Shown here: positions 18,421 to 30,800 of the stretch, one piece after another | Layout of the letters: each line of letters starts with the position of its first letter | How positions within the stretch are numbered: the first letter of the stretch is position 1 | Assembly (NCBI GenBank): GCA_015680685.1 | Contig: MNCI01005541.1 | Location: 47,533-90,604, forward strand | DNA from: Gnetum montanum | Taxonomy: Eukaryota > Streptophyta > Gnetopsida > Gnetales > Gnetaceae | Length of the DNA stretch: 43,072 bases | Direction of reading: 5' to 3' | The notes under the pieces: generated by a model | The model's input: the letters and a program-made list of their open reading frames with translations, nothing else | Databases searched by the model: none | Told to the model about the DNA's origin: nothing | Position numbers and translations under genes: made by a program

Positions 18421-20594
18421 ATAAGTGTTTTTCACCTTTTTTGTTTTATAATTTTTTATCATTTTCCTATTTCTTCCAAAATTTTCTGATTCTTCATATG
18501 TTTTCCATTTTTTAATATTTTTCTTTTCTTTATATTTTTCTCTTTTCTTGAGTCATTTTCTTTATGTTTAATGAATTTATTTTATGTTTTTGTTAATAAT
18601 ATTGCCAAGTCATGATGTTCTATGCTATCAAGATGATTAGGTAAGTAATTGTGTAAAGTAGTGAGACCACCTCATCCATCCCTCTAGTTCTCTAAATAAA
18701 AGGTCTTTTTCATGGAAACAATTTGGCTCTTCTTCTATGAAACTAAAATTAATCAATGATCATTATACCTTGAAGATTGGGAAAGTGACCAAGTGGGAAT
18801 GGTAAGGGTGTGACCTCAAGGGAACTTATTGGGTTTTCTTCTTGACTTCCTTCATGTGGGTTATGACTCCTCTTGGAATGTATCATCACTCCTCCATCAA
18901 CTAATAATGAGAAGTCAAATAAAGTCTTTGCATGATGTGGTTCCCATAAAAAAATTAATAAAAAAAATAAAAAAAGGAAGAAAAAGAATAATAATAATAA
19001 TAATGAAAATTCAAAGCACATCCTTTAGACATAATAATGGGCTACAAGCACTAGTTATGGGGCTGGAAAGACATGTTACCTATGCTTGAAGGTGCCCCTC
19101 TAACTAAGGCCCTTCATTCCTTCTTCTCTTTTCTTCTCTTTCTGGAGTGATGATTATTCTTTGAGGTGGTTGTGGACTCATGGTGGTTGGTAGGAAGAAA
19201 CACATCAATGTGAGATTATTGTTGATGGTATGGACTTGCTCTGAACTTGGACGGATAGGTATGCTGATCATTTTAATCACATTTATCATAAGAACCTATT
19301 GTGGACATGGTCAAGTACCTTACATCTCGATCTCTGCAATCCCTTCTCATTCCATTATTCACCTCACTACTTTATGCAGTTATGAGCCTTTTGGTTTTAT
19401 GTAGTATAGTGCAACATCCCAACCATAGTAGTTGTGTATTTTTTGGAACAAAGGCATGGTCTACATTTAACTTCTCAGGTGCCCACAAACATCTATAGAA
19501 GTGGTTATGCAAGGGCATTATGGAAAGAACCTATGTTAGGAAGGATCCACTTGCATAACTTTTGTTAATCATGACCTTGAACTAACCTTCACATCTTCCA
19601 AAACATCAATGATAGTTTCTCTAAATTTATGCATAATTTTGGGACTACTTCTCATCACTTTCAATTACTTTTTTTTTTATTTTTCCTAATTTTCTATTAA
19701 AATATCCTTCAAGTTCAATATTTCTTGGTCATCTTCTGAATTAGACCTTTGGTTTCAATTATTGGAAAACTTCTGTGTTTCTAGAGTTACGCTTATTAGT
19801 CATGAGGCCTAGGGATGTCCGCTTTGAAATTTTGAAATTTTTCTAACATCCTATTTTCAAACATCATGGTAACTAATAGTAATTGATCAAAATAATGTGA
19901 ACAACTTGATGATTTTAGTTACCTCATAGCCTTGGGCATAGTATGTTGTCATTACCTTGTGCTTAAATAAAAACTAAGGGATCCAAAAAGGGTTAATTAT
20001 TAAGAAAAATTTACCAAAACTAATGTTGATCCTTTGGTGACTACAGGTGATGCTAAAAGAAATGCCTAAGGAAGAAGGTCTTTTGCCAAGCATGGAAACA
20101 AAGCCAAGAGAAGGACAATAGAGGATATGCCCATAGACAAATTGTAGCACATACAAGATAGTAGCTCAAGCATCACATGTTTACTAGATCCATGGGACGA
20201 TGAGAAGAAATTTTAGTCCATCCTTCAAGAATGTTCCACATAACTAGGGAAGCATCGACATAACAATCAAGGTTGGAAGTTTGCCACCGCTAGCAACAAC
20301 AAGAAGAATCATCTTCAGCAGATTCTTGAAGACCTTTATAAATTTTGTAATCTTCAATGTCTATCCAGTATTTTTGTCTCTTTCATTTTGTATAAATCCA
20401 CTCGAATAAAATTTTGTAATGTGGTACTCAGAGTCNTCTTTCATTTTGTATAAATCCACTCGAATAAAATTTTGTAATGTGGTACTCAGAGTCAATCAGT
20501 AGTTAGCATCAGTCAATAATCCCATCATTTCTAATTTTTTGTAAAGAAAGCTTGATCCTATCCTATTAACTCAAGGATGAGTTTTTATTTAGTT
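18421..20594 (+). other. Element A 3' non-coding region
   Basis: A T-rich stretch (18,421-18,600) is followed by blocks that match the reverse complement of element B at 26,600-27,490. Examples are AGTCATGGGGGAGAT just upstream, AAGGGTGTGACCTCAAGGG at about 18,805, and GGGCTACAAGCACTAGTTAT near 19,038. No coding domain is seen. The region includes a sequencing gap at 20,436. Confidence 0.55.
20379..20493. repeat. Exact 57-bp duplication around a single N
   Basis: 20,379-20,435 and 20,437-20,493 are identical and separated only by one undetermined base at 20,436. This is the pattern of two overlapping contigs joined across a nominal gap, so the duplication is probably an assembly artefact. 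Confidence 0.9.
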
Positions 20595-20603
20595 ATGGGG
20601 GTA
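20595..20603 (+). other. Polypurine tract of element A
   Basis: ATGGGGGTA stands immediately before the 3' LTR start. The same position in D reads CATGGAGGTA on the minus strand (41,696-41,687). It would prime plus-strand DNA synthesis. Confidence 0.6.
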
Positions 20604-21413
20604 TGATGAATCATTAGTTGGTTGGGATATCTAACAAAAAGTCAATTTTTTGGTCAACCTCAATATCTTAGCCTTGATATCGTAGCTCTGATATCTTAGC
20701 CTCGATATCTTGGCCCTATCAACTAGTTCCCATCGATATAAATGATGCATTGATAAGGCCCTGTCAATGCAGTGTCTATTTTTACCTATAAATATGCATG
20801 CTCCCATTGTGTATTGGCATTCTTTGGTCAATAAAGTAGCCAAACTCTTGTAATTTTATTTTGTAGTCTTAGAGGATAGTTAGTGCATACCCATAGTGTG
20901 AATTTAAGTTAGTTTTATGGCATCTTATTCAAGTGGAAATGTACTTGGACACATTCTATGAATTGTAATAAGATCAAGATTGATTCTTATTTATTGCAGC
21001 ACTTTCACTTAGATTAAATATACTTTTAATGCAATTTATATTCCATGTACTTAGTTAATATTTACGTTTCAATGCATGTTGATGAATTGGCAAAATGAGT
21101 GCAACCAATTTCGAGCGTAAACACCTATTTGCTTGGTAATCCCAATAACGTTATGCTTGGTTCACCTAGTAGCATGGCTCTTGGTAATCCTAGTAGTGGA
21201 TACGTCAGTTCAGGATGTGTACGATAAGTTGGGAATGGACACTCATTGCCCATAGGCTAGTTTAGACTTTACTTTCCATCATTAATTAGTTTAAACTAAT
21301 GATTTCTTTATTATCATTAGGAGTAGCATAAGGCCAAAACAACATCACAAATCATATGCCTCACTCTGGACTAAACCATATGTGACAAAGCTACCACTAG
21401 TTCAAGTAGGAAG

Positions 21414-21418
21414 ACAGT
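21414..21418. repeat. Target-site duplication of element B, left copy
   Basis: ACAGT here and ACAAT at 34,431-34,435 differ by one transition. They flank B at exactly the LTR boundaries. Confidence 0.75.
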
Positions 21419-22319
21419 TGATGAGCAGCGAGGTACCCCTATGCCCAACCATATGAATCACAAAGCATTTATTCAAGATTTGGTCGAATTCCGTGGACAT
21501 TATCATTTCTAGTGCACTAGTCCTTTAGGAAGTGAATCTAGCCTTAAGGTCAATCGTTGTCTTTCCAATTACACTTGTGATGTTCATTGGTATGGTTAAG
21601 TGTAACTGAGGTATCCGATTTTTATCATTTAATGTTTTATAGTTTAGTGCTTGAAATGTAGATAAAAGGAAATTGATTAACTAATCTAAAATAATCAATT
21701 AACTAGCATTTAACTAATCCTAACATAAGCATCTAATCCCACTTTTCATACACATCCTGAACCCACGTATTTGCTACTAGGTGACCAAGTGCTATGCTAT
21801 TGGGCATACCAAGAAATAATGCTACTGGGATTACTAAGTGAATACATGTTACACTTGAAGCGGTCATACTTATGTGTGTAATTTATCTCGCTTAATTACC
21901 TCATTAATATAATAACTGGAAAATATTTAATAACTTAATTAAAAACATTTAATAAATAATTGGAAATAGTAAATGCATAAATAAAATAGCTAATCTATCC
22001 AAAGTGCTGCAAGGTTCTGAAAGCTCATCTTTATTGTCGCACACACTATTGTGCTCAGGTACAACAATGCTCGAATAAAGATCCATACACTTAATGACTC
22101 CTACTATGGGCACTCAGGGGAAAATTCTAACTTTCAAATGGAAAAACTATAAGAGCTCCACTACAAATACAATCTACTTATGCCATAAATGTAGCTGCAA
22201 GTGCGTATTTATAACTGAAAATCAAGAAAATCAACACTGCATTGATAGGGCCTTATCGACGCATGGTAAGATGTATCGACTAGGCCTTGTCGACGCAGCC
22301 AACTTAACAAGACTCATCA
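21419..22319 (-). repeat. Element B 3' LTR
   Basis: It is bounded by TGATGAG at 21,419 and CTCATCA at 22,313-22,319. The TATA box (TATAAATA on the minus strand) is at 22,213-22,206. U3 has GTCGA-type repeats near 22,255-22,300. It is about 901 bases, against 916 for its partner. Confidence 0.9.
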
Positions 22320-22331
22320 TATTCCCACGAC
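22320..22331 (-). other. Polypurine tract region of element B
   Basis: On the minus strand GTCGTGGGAATA directly precedes the 3' LTR. It is a short, weak tract, but it sits in the same place as in A and D and is preceded by the shared CGAGGACGAGTTTTCATTTA. Confidence 0.55.
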
Positions 22332-22439
22332 TAAATGAAAACTCGTCCTCGATTTATGTTACAAAATTGAAAAGGTATGAGATTATTGATTAACTTTTCT
22401 TTACACAAAACAAACTAACTAACTTGACAAAAAAAATGG

Positions 22440-25418
22440 AGTGTACGAATCAACACATTATAAAAAATGAAGGTGTTCAGGACACAAAATTGAACACCAT
22501 GATTCAACTCTTCAAAATTAGATAGCATGTTCCTTGATGGTATGAAGCTTATTGGAGAAGATCAAACGATCCCAAGTGGTGGTGGTTCCTGAGGTTCCAA
22601 AGCACCTTCATCGGCTTCACGCATTGATGGTGGTTGAGGTGGCTACAATTGTCCTGCTTCTACTATGACTTCAGGTGAGAGGCAGAAAGCATCTAGCAGT
22701 GCTTTCATTTTCTCCTCCTTACCCCTTGGATCATGCATTGTCCATGTAGGTTTCCTAATGTTAGTTGGAATGGGCACATCCCAAGGACACAGGATTGCTA
22801 GAAATAACTCCTTGGCATTGACAAACTAGGTAGCAAACTATTTACATTTAATGTTAAATGCTCTCACTGTGTTCTTTAGCTCCTGGTAGTCATTCATCCA
22901 TCTAGATAGTTTCACAATGATAGATCGTTGATCTCTAAATTGCCCTCTGAGAACTTTGAGTTCAGTGTTAGTAGTCTTAAGCTTTTGCTTGGTGTTCTTG
23001 TGGTGTTTGAACTCAACCTCGTATAACATATACGAACTAGCCACTCATTTTTCTAACTCTGACCATGGTTGTCCATCAGTCAACATTACCAAGTTTGCAT
23101 AATAGGGATTGGCCAACTCCATGTACTCTGTCATCTCCTTGATTTGCAACTCTTTCAAGTAGATCTCTACTTTGTTGTAGGTGTCAATTCCATCAAGGAT
23201 GGACTACCACATCTCTCTTCCTTGTTGGAGTTGTTGGAGGGCTTCATTCATTTTCACCTTTGCCATCTAGATTTTTTTTTCATTCATTTATTTTTGCAAA
23301 CCAACCTAGTCCCTGTAGTGACTTTTTACTTTCTCAAATTTAAGGACTTCATTCTTCCAAGAAGCAATCTTGATGGTAGACTTTTGATGCAAGGTGCATA
23401 CCTCTTCCATTGATAGATTGCAGTTCTTCGTGGCCAATTTCCTTAGTTCAGTGTTTACCCTAGCAAGTTGCTCCTATTGTTGATGAATGAATTCTTGTAT
23501 TTGATCTTTCTACGCATCAACATTTTGCAAGTGATGCTTCTATGCAATCAATGATTTATTCTCCTGGCGCATCTAATTCAAGTCCTTTTTGATTGAGTAC
23601 ATTTTGGCTTCAACTACAAATTGTTTAAAGATGGCCATCACTACTTCCTCCTCAACCTTCTGAAATTGTTCTTAAAGCTATTTGATAGCTCATCTCTTGT
23701 CACTGCTAGGCTGAGGATTGCTTATTCTACAAGTTGGCCACAAACTTTGGCAACCTCTGCAGCCAAGCGTTGATTTTACTCTTGGGCCATTTCTAGTTGC
23801 CCCTCCAAAATAACAGATCTGCCCCTTGCATTCAACAGCTCCAACTAGGTTGTGGTGATATTCTCCAGAAGATCAAAGACGTTTAGAGTTAATTTCCTAG
23901 TTTCTACTAGTTGTTCCAACAATTTTTCATGTTGAGCTACATCTAACTTCCCACTGATCGTGCCTACGGATGTCTACACATCTTGGAGTGCAGATACATC
24001 TAGTACATATGTTGCAGGTGCATTCAGTGCTTCAACTACACAATTAGCTACTACTTTTGCTACTATATCCTACCCTTGGTGCTACATCACCAAGATAGTA
24101 GCCTCTTTACCTTCCTCCAACCTCATTAAGAAAGTGGTAGCATTCCTAGATATTTCTAGGAATAGATGATGTGTTGCTAATGACACCATCACCTCTCGAG
24201 CATTGGGATCTGACCTTGAAGGCAGCTACATGCTTTAAGTAGAGAAAATTGGACCACCTCTCTCCATTTGGCTAACTGTTCAAGCCATCTCATAGGGTGA
24301 CTCATCAGTGGTCGATACACAGATGGATCCACCCCACTCTTTCCTACTTGTTGCTCTTGTTCACTTAAGAGTTGTTCTTGAATTTTATGTAGATGCTCAA
24401 TGGTTGCACAGACCTCTAGTATTGTTTCCTAAGTGGGTGGTGGTGGTGGTAACTCCTCTTCTTGGGTTGTCACTGGCATTTTATCCTTCATGATTTCTAA
24501 CCATGAGGCCAAGAAAACATGCCTAAGAGTGTCGTTAGAGTAGTAAACAATGCCTATCCTTTTATATAGTTTTCTGATGAGGCATGGAAAGGGCAAGGAC
24601 TTCCTTCCATGTTCATTTTCTTTGAAATGTTTTTCAATCTCTAAGTATAGCAGTTATGGAAGGTTAATAGGGAACTTTCCATATAGAGCGACGCATGCTT
24701 AGGCAAAGAAAGTAGTCACCTTTTTTGGCCTCACCGTTGGATTAAGGTAATAGACTAAAATCTTGAAATAAATCTGCTCCACTGGTGTGAGCACACCATA
24801 CTCCTTATGGTTGACCCAGTAGTAGTGTTGGGACCACTTCCTTTTGGCCTCAAGATCACCTTTTGTAGACAATTCAACTAGCTATGTTCCTATGTCAGGC
24901 AACCTAGATGCCTATCCAATGGTTTCTACTAAGTATGACACTTGAATGTCCTTGATCTTGACAATGAACCCTAGCCTTCGACTACTTCAGAAGAGACATG
25001 TCTCTCCCATGTATCATTTTCCATTGGATGTGATGACTGGCCACATGAAAGAGGTTTGCAGTTATGTCTTGACATCCTCTAGAGCTTTCTCCAAAAATGG
25101 CTTGAAGTTGATCTCTTGAAAAACTGATCTTTGAATGTCTTAAGACCAAATGATGTCTAGGCAAGCTTGAGTTAAAGTGACCTCAAGCCTTGATGTGGGT
25201 CTAGGAACTTTTCCTCTTTGTGATTATTTGGTTGGCACTTCTTCCTATGGAATCTATCAAATAGATTCCACTTTGGACTCCTCCCAACAAGGTCCTATTG
25301 CATGGGTCACCTCTGGTAGTTCTTGGCCTTATTCTTGCTGGCCCCTTCTAGCTCTGGGTCGTTTCTCCTGTGGTTGTGAGGGTTCTCCTTCCTATGGACA
25401 TTTTTGTTTAGGTTCCAT
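22440..25418 (-). pseudogene. Post-integrase ORF of element B, coiled-coil protein, decayed
   Basis: A long reading frame starts at a minus-strand ATG (25,418-25,416) and can be followed for about 400 codons to near 24,225 with only point stops. Most stops could derive from CAA, CAG or CGA. The first part holds KRKWSQHYYWVNHKEYGVL and, near 24,600-24,575, LPFPCLI. A hydrophobic F/L-x-N-L-P ... L-P-F-P-x-L-I pattern like this occurs in the third ORF of Athila-like elements. The later part (24,490-22,840) is Glu/Gln/Leu-rich and heptad-like, broken by shifts, for example EHLHKIQEQLLSEQEQQ and LKTTNTELKVLRGQFRD. No membrane segment is evident, so an envelope role is not supported. Function is unknown. 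Confidence 0.6.
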
Positions 25419-25419
25419 C

Positions 25420-27540
25420 TGTAATCACAATAAGACCATGGATTAGCAATCATTGTGTAACTTTAAAACAATTGGGATACCTTATCTCTTAAGGATGGTT
25501 ACGCTTTGGCTAAGTTGTAATTATGGCTGATTTATTTTATGTGTTATTATGAATAATTCATCCCAGAGGTTGTTGGAGGGGTTAACCCTTGAAAACGTTG
25601 ATGTTTATATGTGGTTAATGTTAGTAAACCCTAGGGGAGTTAGAAAAATTTTCATAAAAAACCTTAAGATTTTGTGGCCTCCACGATAAAGATCTTACCT
25701 TTGGTAAGTGCAGGATCAAAAAATAGAGTGATTTGGACAAATGGTTGGGAAGTTATGAGCTTTGGAAGGTTTTAGGCTCTAAAAAATTGCAAAAATTCCC
25801 TGTGTTATGAACAATTTGCAAAAAATTCCAAAGTGTTCATGGTATATATAGGATCTAAGCACTGTGTTGATGAGGCCTCGTTGACTTGATCAAACTTTTA
25901 AAATACAAGGAATTTTTGGATGAAATTGGGGTCAAATGAAAGCTCAGAAGACCAAGAATAGTATGAAAACATGAGAAGAGGGTGTTGAAGCTCATAAATT
26001 TGAAAAAATGGAGAAAAATGAAGAAAATTTAATTTATTGGATGAATGAAATGAAAGATTAAGGAGTACTGAGTGGTTTACGCAATGGAAAATGCGAAAGG
26101 TCGGATTGTGGCAATGTCAAAGGTAAGGAACCTTAACTAACCAAGCTAAGAGCTATGTAAGTGGGTCCTCCCCATAGCAAGCTCATGCCCTTTTTGCCCT
26201 TGCATGACCTCAACTAAGGAATCCGTAGGCCCCACAATTAATTAATGGTCATGAAAAGTTAAAGACCAAACCAAAAGAATCCATTCAAAAATCCCAACAC
26301 GTCAGACCAAGACATGGAGCATAACATAGAATACAGTAGTGAGGTGAGTTATGACAACATGCATGGATGATAGAGAAGGTGGAATGGAGTTTTGAATTGA
26401 GGTCATAAGAAGTCCCTTGTGGAATTTGTGGTTAAATTGACCTAGAAAGTTCCATCCTTAGTCCAGACCAAAACCATCTGCTTTCAGTGACTTCGCATTG
26501 CCACTCTAAGACCAATCCATCCACTCGAGACACAAGAGTGCTTCCACACAACAACCATCATTCCACAAGAAGAGAAAATAAAAAGGAAAGTGGAAAGTAA
26601 GAAAGAGGGCCTTAGTTAGAGAGAACCTTTAAGCATAGGTGCATGTTGTTCGAGTTCCATAACTAGTGCTTGTAGCCTGATTATTTTTCCAAGGGGTGTG
26701 CTTTAAATTTCCATTTTTTTTATTGTTTTTTTTTTGAAATGGTAACCACAGCATGTGAGGACTTATTCATGTCAAAGGGGTGTGCTTTGAACTCCCATTG
26801 TTTTTTTTTTTGAAATGAGAACCTCATCATGCAAAGATGTTATTTGATTTCCTATTAGTGGTTGGTGTGGAATGGAAAGAAGTTCGTGAAAAACACTCAA
26901 GCACTCAAGTAAGTAGAAGAGTACAAAAAGTATTGAGTCCCCTTGAAGTCACACCCTTTACAAACCTTTGAATCCTTCCTAATTCCAAAACTACCAAGGT
27001 CATTGATTGATTAAAATTTTCTTTAATGAAACAAGACCTCAAATTCCTAGAATAAGGAAAATCATAGAGTTCATTGGATGGGCGAATGATGTGGACTCAC
27101 TGCTTGTTCCATGAAAAATAAAGCATGTCAATTTCATTAGACATTAGAATTCAAAAATAGAAACTAAACATCGACACTCACTCATTAAGCACAAACCATC
27201 ATTAGTAAACAACAATAGCAACACTATGTCCTATGACAATAAAGAAAATTTATTAGCAAAAATGAGAAAATATCATACTTAAATAAAACAAAATAAAGTA
27301 AAATATATAAGAAAATGTAAAATAGTCAAGAAGGTTTAAAGGTTCTAAAGATGGTTTAAAATGAGAAAATTTCAAAAATAAAAAATTTGTAAAATCAAAA
27401 ACATGAAAAAAAAACTAGAAAAATTGAGAGGCCAATTTGATGGTTAGCATGGATGGCCTTATCCCCCATGACTAAGTTGGAAGGAGGAGATCCGAAAAAT
27501 AGAATATGGTTGTTCATCTGTTGAGGTGACATTTACATTG
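25420..27540 (-). other. Element B non-coding region after integrase
   Basis: It contains A-rich and T-rich stretches plus blocks conserved in A (18.4-19.1 kb) and D (42.4-43.0 kb), such as CCTTAGTTAGAG and CATAACTAGTGCTTGTAGCC near 26,610-26,680, and GGGTCCTCCCCATAGCAAGC near 26,163. The conservation suggests a structural or packaging role, but none can be assigned. I see no coding domain. Confidence 0.5.
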
Positions 27541-27542
27541 GC

Positions 27543-28470
27543 TTATCTTGGTTCGAGGAAAGGCTTTACTTGTTGGATGTTGACCAACTGTTGTTTATTT
27601 AGGCTGTTAGGTTTGTAGACCAACATGGCCCCAGAGGGAAAGGTTTGATCAATTATATAAAGTCCCTTCCACAATGTTTGGAATTTTTTCTTTTGGGGTA
27701 CATGTGTGGGGTTCCAATAAAGAACCTTATCTTCTGGTTGAAATTTTACTTTTCTAATTCTAAGGTCATGACGTTGATTACTAAATGCCTTGTTCACCTC
27801 ATTCAAGGATAGGGCCACTAATCAATTTTCATCTAACATGTTTAGATTGATTAATCTTTCCTTCTGTGATAGACTTAGGTCAAGGTTTAGATCACAGGCC
27901 ATTGAGAGTGTACAGCGCTTGGATTAAATTGAGAGCGTTGGAAGTTTCCCATACACTAACTTGTAGGGAGAATAGCCGATAAGAAGTTTCCAAGTTGAAC
28001 AATAAGCCTAGAGAGCATCGTTAAGTTTTGTACTCTAGTCCTTTCTATATTTGCTAATGGTCTGCATTAGTATTTTTGTAATCTCCCGATTGGTTACCTT
28101 TGCTTGATCATTAGTATAAATTTGGCAGTAGTGGATGATGTACAATTAGTAACGACTATTGCTTCTCCCCATTTTATGCAGTAGTCAACTGCTACTATAA
28201 GATATGCCTTCCCATTAGAAATGGGTGTGATGGAACCCATGAAGTTAACACCCCATATGTTAAAAGGTTCTAGTGGTTGAATCCACTGTTGAGGACCTTT
28301 CATGTGAGCAATCATCCCCCCATCAGGTTGACAACATTCACAAGACTTGATAAAGATTGTAGGTCAATAGTATCCTGCCATCAGAATTTCTATGGTTGTG
28401 CATCTCCCTACATAGTGGCCTCTACAAGGCCCTTCATGAGCATCCTAGAGAATGCACAACTGATCTTTGT
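27543..28470 (-). pseudogene. Element B integrase
   Basis: The N-terminal HHCC zinc finger lies at about 28,470-28,320 (HEGPCRGHYVGR, AGYY*PT, SCECCQPDG). The catalytic core follows at 28,315-28,094, with QPLEPFNIWGVNFMG and VAVDYCIKWGEA. The C-terminal GPY/F-type module is at 27,818-27,543 (VKFQPEDKVLYWN, FQTLWKGLYII, VNIQQVKPFLE). The first catalytic Asp of the D,D-35-E triad is Asn (GVNF, codon 28,246-28,244). No chromodomain follows. Stops separate the modules, so it is inactive. Confidence 0.85.
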
Positions 28471-28688
28471 TAGGGACATACCAAAGAATCATGCCAATGA
28501 CACACACCTTGTAAAGGTGTCTATTGATTTCCATGAAGTATTTGGCCCAATGAAGAAATTGTTGCTTTTTCCTAAAATCCAAATCTTGTGGCATCTCTTG
28601 AGTGAGAAGATATGTGAGGATGCCATTATACCATGTTGCTTTTGCAAGTGTTTGTTCATTTATTACTCCAGTAAAGAGGGGAGTTCGT

Positions 28689-28994
28689 CTAGAAATTGAT
28701 CACATTCTTAAGTGAGAGAGATGGCCACCGTATGACATGAGGGCTCATCATCAACTTGTTCATGAGGAAGCGAATTGCACTGTTGTCCGTATGCACAAAT
28801 ACTTTGTAATTAAGCACATAGTGCCTAGACTTTTCTAGAATGTACACCATTTCCATTAATTCTTTCTCCATGGTGGTGTAATTTAATTGTGCTTCCACAA
28901 TGCTTTGACTCACATAGTGGATGTGGTATGGATGTTTCTTATCATCCATCTGCATGAGCACTGCTCCCAAAGCATAGTTAGATACGTTTGTCAT
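28689..28994 (-). pseudogene. Element B RNase H
   Basis: An open stretch of about 100 codons shows NYALGAVLMQMDDKKHP, YTTMEKELMEMVYILEKSRHY and VFVHTDNSAIRFL, the standard blocks of Ty3/gypsy RNase H, which removes template RNA. The leading D-A-S-D is changed to N-V-S-N (28,990-28,979), so the first metal-binding Asp is lost. Its C-terminus is broken. Confidence 0.85.
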
Positions 28995-28999
28995 GATAT

Positions 29000-29900
29000 G
29001 GAATGGCTTGAACCAATTTGGTACTCATAGAATTGGTGTTTCTACGAGTTTCTCTTTTAATTATTAGAATGCGTGTTCACATTCCTTGGTCCAAATGAAA
29101 CGTGCATCTTTTTTTGTAAGCTCTACCAATGACTTTGCAATCTTAGAAAAGTTCTCAATAAATCATCCGTAGTAGCCAGTGTGTCCAAGGAATGACCAAA
29201 CATCTTTAACGATCTTTGGTTGGCATGTTATTCCTTGGATGACCCTTATCTTTTATAGGTCTACCTCAATTCCTTTTTGTAAAATTCAATGCCCTAGCAC
29301 AATGCCTTCTTGAACCATGAGATGGCTCTTTTGCCAGTTGAGTAATAGGTTTGTTTCAACACATCTTTTTAGCACTTGTTTAAGTTGGTCCAAGGCTTGC
29401 TCAAAGGTAGCTCCATAGGTGGAAAATTCATTCATGAAAACTTCAACACCACTACCTATTTACTATTGAAAGATACTAAGGACCAAGTGTTGAAATGTTG
29501 CAGGGGCATTGCACAGACTGAATGGCATCTTACAATATGCAAAAGTCCCTCACAGACTCATGAATGTTGTCTTAGCCTGATCTTTAGGTGCAATTTGGAT
29601 TTGGTTATAGCCACTATAACCATCCAAAAAGCTATAATAACAATGCTCAGATATGGTGTCTAATACTTGATCCACAAATGGAAAAGAAAAGTGATCCTTA
29701 AATGTTGCCATATTGAACAGCCTAAAGTCAATGCAAACTCACCATTTGCTATCCTTATTTGGTACAATTATGAGTGGACTAACCCACTCACTATCCACAA
29801 TTAAATAGATGAACCCTACCTTGAGGAGTTGCTCTATCTCCTTCTTGATGATTTTCTTTAATTTAGGGTTTAGCTGCCTCTATGGCTACCTTCCAGGTTT
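29000..29900 (-). pseudogene. Element B reverse transcriptase
   Basis: Blocks in order on the minus strand are RQLNPKLKKIIKKEIEQLL, SEWVSPLIIVPNK, CIDFRLFN, FLDGYSGYNQIQIAPKDQ, KMPFSLCNAPATFQ, then VFMNEFSTYG at 29,441-29,415. The catalytic Y/F-x-D-D is F-M-N-E. Further blocks are LGHTGYYG and FSKIAKSLVELTKKDARFIW. Several stops correspond to Trp or Gln codons. The enzyme would copy element RNA into DNA, but this copy cannot. Confidence 0.85.
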
Positions 29901-29980
29901 CATGGTTGTGTTAGTGTAGATGTGATGTTGAAATATCCTTGGATTGATTCCTATTAGCTTTGGATATGACCAAGAAAAGG

Positions 29981-30352
29981 CTATTGACCTTTATTCACCA
30001 CTTTCAACAACTTTTCTTTTTTCTTAGGAGCAAGTTTAGCATTAATGATGACTATTTTACCATTATTTAAAAATGCATACTCCATATCGACTGATAAATT
30101 TTTTAGTTCTAAGGGCTCCTGCTTGAAGTGATCAGGGATTTCCAATTCTCTCCAACAAGTATCATCATCTTCATTAGAGAGTTGGAAATGAGCTTGTTCA
30201 ATTTTGTCCATGCCTTTAGCATATGCACATGTTAGGCTCTCAGTTGGCTCCATGCATATTGTGCTGCTATCTGAATCAATTATTGGCCACTGGGTGCCCT
30301 CCTTCTTTGTGGCTGTTGCATACAGACACCTTTGAATATTGATCTCTTGCAC
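29981..30352 (-). pseudogene. Element B protease-RT linker
   Basis: An open stretch of 123 codons has an acidic middle (LSNEDDDTCWRELEIPDHF) followed by EPLELKNLSVDMEYAFLNNG and KEKLLKV. The last block is the characteristic linker just before RT in Athila/Tat elements, which supports the lineage call. No enzymatic role is known. Confidence 0.7.
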
Positions 30353-30519
30353 ACACTAATTACATGCTTTAATGTAAGTGCTCTTAATTAATCAAATCCT
30401 TTGCATGCAATTGCACCTGTTATCACTGTATGCGATGCATGGAATATGCTTCTTCTCAACTTTTTCGAGCTCATTTTCCTTGGATATTTCTAGAGATAGG
30501 TCCCTTATATGATCGTGCT

Positions 30520-30800
30520 TAACCAAGCTCTTTCCATAATGATAGGAAAGTCATTTTGGCAGTTGTCCACCTTGATTACTAGAAAATCAACAAGATATGA
30601 TCACCCACAAACTGTGGTCACAATGTCCTCTACTAATTCCAAAGGAATAGTAATCGACTAATTTACTAATTCTAAATGAATGTTACTTTTTTTGAAAGGT
30701 GGTAGGTTCTAGGCCTTGTACATGTCATGGGAGATGAGGTTAACTCTAGAACCAAAGTCAAGAAAAGCTTTGCATGGCTCTTGTCCAACAATCTGTAGAT
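30520..30800 (-). pseudogene. Element B retropepsin-type protease
   Basis: On the minus strand a frame reads AFLDFGSRVNLISHDMYKA, with the catalytic Asp kept (codon 30,759-30,757) in a D-F-G-S version of the usual D-L/T-G-A/S. It continues with SITIPLELVEDIVTTV and a V-D-F-L-V-I stretch of the flap and core. Internal stops break it. It would process the Gag-Pol polyprotein. Confidence 0.65.

Noticed and set aside
22440-25418. Envelope gene of an endogenous retrovirus-like element
   Set aside because: No signal peptide, transmembrane segment or cleavage site can be seen. The position alone is not enough.
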